From Trachythela sp. YZ-2020 (taxonomy: Eukaryota > Cnidaria > Anthozoa > Malacalcyonacea > Clavulariidae), in the NCBI GenBank assembly GCA_016169945.1, contig JADLSH010000254.1, positions 310,001 to 374,000 of the forward strand: a DNA stretch of 64,000 nt, read 5' to 3'. How positions within the stretch are numbered: position 1 is the first letter of the stretch; each line of letters opens with the position of its first letter. Positions 25,665 to 37,600 of this stretch are shown piece by piece. The notes beneath the pieces are model-generated. The model did no database searches and had not been told where the DNA came from. It was given only the letters and a program-made list of their open reading frames with translations. Made by a program: the position numbers and the translations under genes.

Positions 25665-28600
25665 TCATTGCCCAACAAGCTGCGATATTTCTTTTCTTAT
25701 TAGTTCATAATGCTCGCGATCTAGAGCTGCACTTCTGAGTTTGTCACAAACATCTTGTTCTGTCATATTTTCGTACCATGAACGTTCTGGTGCGTGCAGA
25801 AAAAGTTGGATTTACTTAAACAAGTATTCAAATTAACTAACTACCTTTATTGATACTTTATCAGTTTGAAACTATTCTTTAAGACTGATACCTCCAGTAA
25901 GGACCATCTCTATAGTTAGTCCAGTGTTACTACAGAAGGAAACCTAAACTAAACTAACATTATTTTTACTGGATAGCTCTATCAGTTCCAAACTGTTCTC
26001 CCTAGAGGTCCAGTAACTATCATCCCTTATTGGTCCAGTGTTACTACAGGAGGAAACCTATACTAAACTAACTTTATTTTTACTGGATAGCTCTATCAGT
26101 TCTAAACTGTTCTCCATAAAGGTTCAGTAACCATCATCCCTTATTGGTCCAGGGTTACTACAGGAGGAAATCGAAATATACTGGAAAAAACCTGCGATGT
26201 TTGCTAGAGTAAAACTGGAAGCACTCTTCTCGCATCGAGCCCCGATGACAGAGGTGAAAGACAATGCACTAACTATTGAGAAGAGTCTTACCTTTTATTG
26301 GTAAAAATCCTCCAAGTTCACAAACAGCAATATTAAATACATTTTCATTCTTTATACCTAGAAAAATATATTTCACTTTACCAAGTCTTAGAGCTTTTGC
26401 CTTTTGTTCAAAACGTCGAAGTGTTTTTAATTCCTTTTTTCAGGTAGTTCAGACACAAACCACAGCAGCTTATTGTAGAATACTACCTACACTGGACCAC
26501 CACGTTTGAGATATCTTTTTCAGGTAGTTCAGACACAACCTACGGCAGCTTATTGCAGAATACTACCTGCACTGGACCACCACGTTTGAGATATCTTTTT
26601 CATGTAGTTCAGACACAAACCACGGCAGCTTATTGTAGAATACTACCTACACTGGACCACCACGTTTGAGATATCTTGTTCAGACACAACCCACAGCAAC
26701 TTATTGTAGAATACTACCTACACTGGACCACCACGTTTGAGATATCTTTTTCAGGTAGTTCAGACACAAATCACGGCAGCTTATTGTAGAATACTACCTA
26801 CACTGAACCACCACGTTTGAGATATCTTTTTCAGGTAGTTCAGACACAAACCACGGCAGCTTGTTGTAGAATACTACCTACACTGGACCACCACGTTTGA
26901 GATATCTTTTTCCGGTAGTTCAGACACAAACCACAGCAGCTTATTGTAGAATGCTACCTACACTGGACCACCACGTTTGAGATATCTTTTTCAGGTAGTT
27001 CAGACACAAACCACGGCAGCTTATTGTAGAATACTACCTACACTGGACCCCCACGTTTGAGATATCTTTTTCAGGTAGTTCAGACACAAATCACGGCAGC
27101 TTACTGTAGAATACTACCTACACTGGACCACCACGTTTGAGATATCTTTTTCAGGTAGTTCAGACACAAACCACGACAGCTTATTGTAGAATACTACCTA
27201 CACTGGACCCCCAGAGCTGGACCCCCATGTTTGAGATATCTTTTTCAGGTAGTTCAGACACAAACCAGCTTATTAGTAAAGATTTTTGATGTCAAATTTC
27301 AAGCATACCTGTTGATGGTTTTCTGACCCAAATAAAAATTCTTAACACATCATTTGTATCAGGATTATTTTTCTCTGATAACCGCTGACCACGTGTGAAG
27401 AACACATTATGAGCCAACTCATTGTTATGCAGGTATGACGTCACTTTGTAAATCTGACTAAAAATTGCCAAAATGAAACGATGGTTGTCGCAGTCTGATA
27501 ATTAACCGATTGAAGTTTTGAAGATTGAAGGAATCTATACTCAACTAAACTAACTTTATTCATACTGGATAGCTCTATCAGTTCTAAACTGTACTCTCTA
27601 TATAGAGGTCCAGTAAGGGTCATCCTTATTGATCCAGTGTTACTACAGGAGGAAACCTAAACTAAACTAACTTTATTTATACTGGATAGCTCTATCAGTT
27701 CTAAACTGTTCTCCCTAGAGGTCCAGTAAGGGCCATCCTTATTGGTCCAGTGTTACTACAGGAAGAAACCTAAACGAAACTAACTTTATTGATACTGTAT
27801 AGCTCTATCAGTTCTACACTGTTCTCCCTAGAGGTCCAGTAAGGCAGTTTCTACTGGTCCAGTACCCGGAGAAAAACCTTGGTCAGACCAGGGGGGAAAG
27901 AATAAAGTAACTTCAATGAATAATCAATTTGTTTACCTAGATACAGTTGCTATATGTTTACTGTCAAAACATTCAAATACAAATGCTGTTACAGGGTAAT
28001 TCACAGTTTCATAAAGACCATCGCATATACGGGACACGCCCTTGAAACACGCAAAGAAAACACAGAAATGTTAGACAAGAGAAAGACCGGATTTAACTAG
28101 AGACAGGTCATCCATCAAGACGTATTATTCGTCCAACAGATCATTCGTCTGAGTGAAAATCAAAGCTGAACTATCCAGACGAACAAGCGAGAATAGCGTG
28201 ATCTATACTGGCTAAGGTCCTGGGAACAAATCACGGCTGATATTTTCCTGATAGTTCGTCTAACACCGTAGTCATACACATAGATGGACCCTCCGTCAAG
28301 GCGAACAACGCACGCTGGTTCGTCTGTGTAAACGAACTATGCAGATATAGTTTGTCATTATTAATGATCTGTCTGTTTGGCGCGTTTTATAAACACCAGC
28401 GAATTGACCATAGAAGTGCTTATATCACACCATATAAACATCACCTCGATCCATATAAACATTAGGTATACGCAATTCAATGTGGAATGCATGAAGGTCA
28501 AATATTCATTGTTTGACAGTGGTGTGACGTAAGCACTTCTAAGATCAATTATAAGACAAACTATATTTCTTTGCCCAGGTTTGTCCAGCCGGATAATCTG

Positions 28601-31600
28601 TCTCTAGTATAAATTGGACAAGTTATAAAGTTCGAAAAGGTTTATAAAGTTAAAAATGCAGAGCTAGGCTTACCACAGTTTCCATAGGTATATGATAAGG
28701 TGTATAAAATGCATGCAGGTGAAGATGATTGACGGAAGCAAAGGCACATAGACTGTTGAAACCAACACGAAAATCTCTGGAATAGAATTGAAGAATATGT
28801 AGTTTTGGAGATGGATTATTCATGGTCGAGAAATAAGGATTCAATGCTCACAATGCAGTTATTTTAGCCAACGTTTACATTCACAAGAAAACATCAACTT
28901 ACCTTTTGCTACTTAAGAACACCATTTCAATAGACAAATGAATGGCTCTTTTAGTTAACACCTACATGACGATAAAAACAATTGCAAAACAAAACTGAAA
29001 CAACCCTTGGTTTCAATATTTATTCATATTAGTAAAACACCAACATATTCAGAAGATCTTGCTGACATTATTATCATATAACTGAATATGCTAGTGTTGA
29101 TCAGCAACTACCTGTGGAAACTGGCCATCAGCATCAGGCACAAACAAAATATTTCCATATTCAAGAGGACTGACATTTATTACAACAATATTTCTTCTCA
29201 AACTTTCCTGATCGTTTCCACACAACGAAAGTAGAATCTAGAAGTAAAATAGCAAACTTACTAGCATTCATTTCTAACCAATAAAACTTTAATGATGGCC
29301 TAATAAATCAATTAAGATATCAATGACCTCGATCAATTAATTAGAACATAATGGCCTTAATTAATCAGTTAGAACATTAATGACCTTAATCAATCAATTA
29401 GGATATTAATGACCTCAATCAATCAATTAGAACATGATGACCTTAATCAATCAATAATGGAATTAATGACCATAATCAATCAATTTGGACTTTAATCATT
29501 ATAATCAATCAATTGGGATATTAATTATCTTATTTAATTCATTCGAACAATTAGGTAATAATAGGTAATAAGGTAATGAGGGGGGTGTGCTTATTATCCT
29601 TACTTGCAGCTGAGAGATAAGCTGAATTGCGAAGGAAACAGCTCAACGTGACCGAGTCGAAGGCTTTCTAGGCGCATATGGCAGCCACCTTTTGCTCGCC
29701 ATCACGGAGCACAGCTACGGTGGAAGGGCCAGTTAGGGGTTAAACTAGACTTGCTCCAAGTCTGTCTCTTAAAGGGGTTTTTATTGGGGAGTTGTAAAGG
29801 ATTGGGGAGTTATAAAAGGCGCACGAAGTTATAAAGGCGCACGAAAATGCGGGCGGGAGGAAATTAAGGGGGGAGGCGGGCTGGCGGGAGGCGAGAAAAT
29901 TGGGAGAGGAGAGACTTGTTTCCCTTTTACCGGTTGATTTTTCCACCGGAGGCGGGGCCAGTGACCCGCTGCTTATTCGGAAATAGATTAAATATAAGCT
30001 GTCATCTGTAGCTTCGGTAGTGAGGAAATAATCACAGCTTGTTGCCAACTGAAAGTGTTTGTTTTCGTCTGAGGCTTAGAATGAGATCTATTAAGGATGC
30101 TATTGTGTATGGAGCGACAAAATGCGGCTACAAAACTACAAAAGACCAGCAAAGGCAACTGGCACAAACATATCATTCTGAACGAGATGTTTTCATGTCT
30201 GCGCCAACCGGTTCTGGTGTCGAATATCAGCGCCGCAAGGCACAAACTTGTCAGTCCACTTTCGCGCCGAATTTATAATCGGATTCAAATTCCTGCAAGG
30301 GAAACAAGTCTGTCTCTCCTCTCCCAATTTTCTCGTCTCCTGCCCGCCCGCTGCCCGCCTTAATTTCCTCCCGCTCGCATTTTCGTGCGCCCTTTATAAC
30401 TCCCCAATCCTTTATAACTCCACAATAAAACCCCTTTAAGAGACAGACTTGGAAGACTTGGAGCAAGTCTAGGGTTAAACCCAACCCACCCTGTCAACAT
30501 TCCCTGTGGGAGGAAACCGGAGTACCCGGAGAAAACCCACGACTTTCGGCAGAGCGTTGACTAACTCTTTTCACATAGCTATCATAAGTCGTCCCCAACG
30601 GGAATCGAACCCACGATATCAGAGGTGAAAGGCGCGTGCTCTGACGATTGCGCCACCGAAGTCCCTTAGGACATAAATGGCCTTACCAATCATTTAGGAT
30701 ATCTATGTCCTTAATTAATCAGACCATTTATGACCTTAATCAATCAATTAGAACATTAATGAAAATGATTTGCAGAACTTTTTTTACGTAGAAATAGTTA
30801 GGCAATCTATTTGACATGGCATGTGTTTTTATTGTTTTTAGTTATGGCAACGAAACAAAAGTTCGCGTATCATTTCATTGGCTGTTTTCTTTTGACAAGC
30901 ATGGCTGAGAGTGGAATAATGTCAAGTAAACCACGTGATAGTACACGTCCAATTTATCTTGAACTATAAGAAATGGGAATTTTGCCATCCGCTTCAGGAA
31001 GAGCTTAACCAGGCGCATATAATTATAGCAGGGGATGTAAGCATTATATTTACTTAGACCTTGGGCTTGCGTAGAAACAGAACAATAGCAAAGTACAAAG
31101 TCAATACTATTTCCTCATTCGTTTCAGCAACTATTTGACATTCATATCCGTTTCATTGTTTTTGGTTAAAGCATGTCAGTAAGATGACGGGTGAAGAGTT
31201 GAAGGTTGCGATATATAAAAATGCGAATAGGTCGCGCTTCTTCAAACGAGTTTGTGTCAAGAAGAAATCAAGAAGACAGTTTGAAAAAGTCAGCGTATCA
31301 AACAAAATAACTAAGGTTTGTTTAAATGTTATAGTTATATTTCCTTTAATGTTGTGAAACTAGTTACTCCAATTTTTAAAGCGTATGCCTGCACATCGTG
31401 TCAAACATTGAGCGAAGAATAGTAGAATGCCACTGTAGGTTTTTATTCTGGATTTGGTTGGAGCTCTTAATTTTAGGTAGAAATTGTAAGGCAATTCGTT
31501 TGCTAACGCGTGTTTTTTATTGTTTTTAGTCATGGCAACGAAACAAAAGTTCGCGTATCTTTTCATTTGCTGTGTTCTTTTGACAAGCATGGCCGAGAGT

Positions 31601-34600
31601 GCTTCATTGAGCGGATGTCTTCGCGCTTGTAAGAAAGGATCAACAGCCATTCGAGCATTTTGCAGAACCGTCCCCTTGCCACAGGTTAGAGCAGCTTGTT
31701 GGGGACATCAGTTTGCTGGGCCAACTGCATGCAGCGGATTTTGCTACTGGTACTTCTGATGGCTGCTATGGCGACTGGAAGACAACTTACCTTACTATGG
31801 CATTGAACGGATTGGAAAAATAGGACTTTGATCTTTATAGTTTATAGACATTAGACGTGTACTTTTTTATTACTTATAATCTTAGAAGCATCTAATCAAG
31901 TTAACTAGTTGTTCAAATAAAGTTTTCATTCACGCAAATCATGTTTACTCTGTGTTTATACTTGCTGAAAAGTTGTTTTTATGACTCGAAACTCTCTCAG
32001 GGATTTCAAAAGAAAATTAAACGGGTTTCGGTCGATCAGATTATTAAACCTAGGAAGGTGGGAGAAGGTGGGGAATTGCCCCCCCCCCTCACCTTTCGGC
32101 AATGAATTATTCTCAACAGCTCAACTCTCAGCAGTGGTGTAACTTAGCGCTTGCCCGCTTGCCCGGGGCACGTGAAAATCATTACGGGCAAGTAGAAGTT
32201 TCTTCTTGGTTGCCCGGTCGGGCAAGTTGCTTTCTGTTTCAGCTTTGCCAGAATAAAGCTGACCATCTCTAAGTTATTATCTCCAGTACATCATTAAATG
32301 AGTAAAATATGGGCCAGTTCTGTTGACTATTCAATCTGCTGGATAATTTGAAAAATGTAAATAAATGAACAAGCCCCGACGGACATTGTCCGACCATTGT
32401 ACGATGGACATTTATGTGCCTCGACTTAAATTCAACTTCAGTTCTTAAGGAAAATAGAAGAGTGGTGATTGGTGTAGATTGGTGGCACAGTATATAATGC
32501 AAATTGTAGTTATCCATCAGCATATCAGGCTTACTGCAATCATTTGCTTCAAATTGTATTATAATGTGAACCAATTAAAGCTTGATCTAATGGCAAGTGA
32601 ATTCTATTCAGGGCAACCATTTTTCATGTCCAACTTGCCCTGATCGCAAGTGGTCAAAAAAGTTAAGTTACACCACTGGTCTCAGTATTATGAGGATTTT
32701 AGTAACCATCATTACACCAAGCTCATCTTTTTACGTTCAATTACTCGGGTACATTTTTGCGTGATTGTTGTTTGTTGACCGCCTAACTCTAGTCGTGGCC
32801 TACAGTAGTTTATTTAAATGATATATAAAGCATAACCAATAACGAATTTTCCTTAGTGGGCTTCTAAGGGGGACCAGTTTAGACGAAACAAATACAAGTA
32901 CAAATAACGTTAGTTTAGTCCTGGATGTTCTGTCCAAGGCCGGCAACATCCAGTCGCGGGCCCAGGGCAGATTGGTCAACGCATGCCCCCCTCAGTCTCA
33001 CACCCACGCGCTTTGCTTTGCTCCGTCCCCACTGAACGCTTGCGGGGACATGAACGCTGTGGAGTGTTCTGGCTCCACTATCGCCGACGAATTTCTTGCG
33101 AAAGGTTATTAATATATATAGACTAATCGTTCAAGCGCGTGTTATTGTAGGACAAAAACGTAAGAATATGCAGTCTTTAAAATACTTTAATCTTCATGTG
33201 TTTAACTAACATGTTACCGTATGTATACTATTACGCGATTTATTTCAGAAATGTATAATAGTATCTTCAATACATACGCGCAAATTAAAGCTTGACAAGT
33301 GACGCGATCATTCTTACTGAACTTTTCCGGGCCCCTTTGAACAGCCAGGGCCCTTGGTAGTTTGTCCCTCTGCCCCCCCCCCTCCCCTTCCCTCTCACAT
33401 CAATCCGTTTAAAAGTGGAATAATATCAAGAAATCTGCGTGATAGTACATGTCCAATTTATCTTGAACTATAAGAAATGGGAATTTCGCCATCCGCTTGA
33501 GGAAGAGCTAAACCAGGCGCATATAATTATAGCAGGGGATGTAAGCATTATGTTTGTTTAGACCTTGGACTTGCGTAGGAACAGAACAATAGCAAATTAC
33601 AAAGTCAATACTATCTTATCATTCGTTTCAACACGTTTCAGCAATTATTTGACATTCATATCCGTTACATTGTTTAGACCTTGGGCTTGCATAACGTCAA
33701 TGTCGTCAGGTTGTCGCAACAGGTAGGATAATTTGACCAAATTAAAGATGACAGCCATTTGTTGAAATTTAGGTAAATGACTGCTATACTATGATATGCG
33801 CTACAAATAGCTTATTTACAGAATATTTGTGAAATTTCTTGAAATGTTCACAATATACACTTTATCTTAGTTAGGTCAATCATTTCAGGGCAACAAATTG
33901 TTTTTGAGGTTATCACCAAAATATGCGCCCAAATGTCTTCTAAAGATGGCTTTCTATGGCTTGATGATTGCAACATGTTGGCGGCATGCCAAGGCAACTT
34001 TTAACTTGAAATATATTCGCTTTTTGTCTCTCAAAACAAGCCAGAAATTGTTTATATTTTTCAAGAAGTTTGTCATTTAATATAACTGCTGATAGTGTTT
34101 TCTGCAGACCAACCTCAATTAATCAATTAAGATATTAATGACCTTAATCCATAAATTGAAACATTAATGACCTTAATCCATTAATTGAAACATTATTGAT
34201 TGCATAATCAACTAATTGAAACATTAATGACCTTAATCAATCAATAAAGTCATTGATGACCTTAATCAATCAATCAGAATATTAATGACTTTAATAAGTT
34301 CATTAGGACATTCATTACCTTAATCAATCAATGGTAGCATTAAATTATTGAATCAATTAATTACAACATTAATTACTGTGATCAACAAATTAAACATAAA
34401 TGACCTTAATTAATTAATTAGGCAATTAACGATCTTGACTATAACAAATCAATCCTACCTCCTTCTTAGGGACTTTGGTGAAGTTAAATTTCTCAGAATT
34501 GTACGGCTGCTTTAAACTCATTATATTTTGTGGTGCACGTCTCTGAGTAAATCTCTTCTCATTCAGCTAAATACAGTAATGCAATATAGTTACCACTTTC

Positions 34601-37600
34601 CTGGAAAATCTAATGAGCAAGTCTGAATAAAGCATTTGATTACCTGTGCAACAAAGTTATATTTTCCAGGAATTATTCTTCTTTCAACAGAATCTAAGTT
34701 GTATTTGAAACATCCTGACTCCATTGCATTGTCCCATCTCTTAAACAGCTCATTGTCAAACTGTGGGGAAAATAATTTACCAACAGATTAAAATAAATAT
34801 ATCAGGGCTTTAGATCGACGAAAAGTCCGTAAAAGTCCGAAAAGTCTGTAAAAGTCCCAAAAATCCATGTCAATATACTTGACAATTCCTAAATTTCATA
34901 ATAAATACACTTAACATCTTAAATATACGACTGAATTGAACGAAAATCCACAAAATTTGAAAGAGTTTGACGGAATCGACATTCTGTCCCATAAATATGT
35001 TATCTACTTCATGCAATTTATCCTGAAGTTGAGTGTGGATTCTGACAACTGCTTTGATACGAGTATTTCTTGTATTTTTTTATGAACGTATTGAAGAAAA
35101 AGTGGATAAAATTGCGTTTTACTGCATAGGTTCACCAGAACACTGAAAATAATAAGAAAATATTGCGATAAAATTCCCGGATTGATGTGAGTGATTTGAT
35201 GTATTGAGGCACAAGTCGTAAGTTTAAAGTGTTTTTTAAACATGCTTGAGTCTCGTAATATTGTTTTAAGGCCTTTTGCCTTTTCTTTAATATGTTTTAA
35301 TCTATACAAATATACTATATTAAGGTAATATCATATCGTATTCCTATATATTATGTTTCTGTAAAATCTTCATTGGCTGCTCAAATTTCGACTTTATCGC
35401 GATACTTATCCGTCTACCCGGTATCCGTTTATCCGTCTATCCGGTACCCGTGTTTTCTACCATGCCAATAATCTATGAATAATGAGTCATCGTCTTCCAG
35501 GAAATACTTTCGTTTTCAAAGAAGACGCTTTCGGTGGCGGGTTACCTGCTGTGCAAGGTCTACTTTCTGTATGCCAGTTACTGTTATAAAGCGGGTCAAG
35601 TTTGATTTAAACCACCCGGAATATTTTCCCCTATCTTGAGTAACGTTCTGATATTGCACATTTTAGTCAAGGTTTAAGTAAAACAGCAGATTTTTGTAGC
35701 AGATATAAAACCACCGTCATGCCACTGATTTCTTTTGTCTTATCTTCGTGAATCATTAATGAGCATTCTAACTCGTATTGTTCATTCTAAGAGACGCTTT
35801 CTCGATTTACAGTAAGAACGAAAATGTCGCTTAGAACGATTTTTATGTTCTGCATTGCAATATCGACATTTCACATCTCACAGACCAGTGCTACGTTTCG
35901 CCACTTCGAGGCAGAAGATGGTTCATACACGGGATCAAGAAAGGATCGAAGTAATGCATCTGGTCAAGCTACAGTTCACCTTGCTGAAAATGGGTCTGTA
36001 ACGAATACATTTACTACAGGACCATCATGTTTAGTGGCAATACACGATGTGGCTTACACAAATGACGGAGGCTTAGTCTTAGATACTATAGAGGTTTACA
36101 TCGATGGCTTTCCGATTGGCTCTTTCAAAACAATATCTGCTTCAAACTTTGGTCTAAATTGGAACGTTATACGGAACACTGGAATAATTGGCCAGAGCAA
36201 AGCAATCGACTCTGGCTCCCACAAACTGCTTTTTAAAGCTGTGAACACGGATTCGTATGGAGTTGAGCTCGACAAGTCAATTCTCAACATCACTTGTACT
36301 TCTTCAAGCAAATCTACAGCTTTGACTTGGACAATCATCGCGATTCCTGTTATATTTACATACATAATACTGTAGGGAACTTTATTAAAAATTGATTGGT
36401 TGTGATTGGATTTATTAGGGCTTATTAGTTTCGTAGACTATTTAATGTTTTCGTAGACTATTTAAGATCAGACGTTCTATTTGTAAATGAATGGAATAAT
36501 TTACCTGAAATAGTAACAATGGCTAACTCTTTTAATATTTTTAAACGGAACTACTGGCTCAAGTCTTAACTTTACTTAACATTCTAATTTTAACTATATA
36601 TAACTTGTCTAATTTTCCATGTATATAACTTAACTAACTTAAATTGTAATGTTCTACTGTATTTTATATCTTGTTGTAATTTGGGGACCCTCATGAAAAC
36701 CAACTTAGGGTGATGAGGCTTTTCCTCGTAAAATCTCATCTCATCTCATCTTATCTTATTTTATCTTATCTTATCTTAAATACACTGCTAAAAGTTGTTA
36801 TTTCTTATTTTGCTGTAACTTCAAGTATAATCTCAATAAATATATCTTATATCTGCCGTTTTGCATTTCTATACTGACTGGATGTTGTGGAGGGATGCTC
36901 TCAAATTATGTAGAGGACCAATCAAATTGCAGAATAGCTAATATCGAGTGTTTGTCTATAAATTTTTACAATATAGACATCCATTCGTGTTTTCTACCAT
37001 GCCAATAATCTATGAATAATGAGTCATCGTCTTCCAGGAAATACTTTCGTTTTCAAAGAAGACGCTTTCGGTGGCGGGTTACCTGCTGTGCAAGGTCTAC
37101 TTTCTGTATGCCAGTTACTGTTATAAACCGGGTCAAGTTTGATTTAAACCACCCGGAATATTTTCCCCTATCTTGAGTAACCTTCTGATATTGCACATTT
37201 TAGTTAAGGTTTAAGTAAAACAGCAGATTTTTGTAGCAGATATAAAACCACCGTCATGCCAATGATTTCTTTTGTCTTATCTTCGTGAATCATTAATGAG
37301 CATTCTAACTCGTATTGTTCGTTCGAAGAGACGCTTTCTCGATTTACAGTAAGAACGAAAATGTCGCTTAGAACGATTTTTATTTTCTGCATTGCAATAT
37401 CGATATTTCATATCTCACAGACCAGTGCTATGTTTCTCCACTTCGAGGCAGAAGATGGTTCATACACGGGATCAAGAAAGGATCGAAGTCAAGCATCTGG
37501 TCAAGCTACAGTTCACCTTGCTGAATCTCAGTCTGTAACGAATACATTTACTACAGGACCATCATCATGTTTAGTGGCAATACACGATGTGGCTTACACA

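Noticed and set aside
26342..26444. Continuation of the GDPGP1 exon upstream of the acceptor at 26358
   Set aside because: The open frame extends into the 80-bp repeat, but the phase-1 donor at 27309 joins correctly only at the TTTTTCTAG acceptor before GIKNENVF.
26440..27285. CRISPR-like regularly spaced repeats (80-bp unit)
   Set aside because: Whole units are repeated without unique spacers, in a eukaryotic intron. It is a plain tandem repeat. The same holds for the 114-bp and 45-bp arrays.
30601..30655. tRNA gene (good box A and box B)
   Set aside because: It is the head of a SINE: the body and tail recur elsewhere with the same head, and the acceptor stem does not close. The same holds for 51473-51527.
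35004..35309. 101-codon minus-strand frame as the first exon of GDPGP1
   Set aside because: It does not resemble the family's N-terminus. The exons at 49871-49854 and 49772-49707 give [10 protein letters not shown] and join in phase to 34760.
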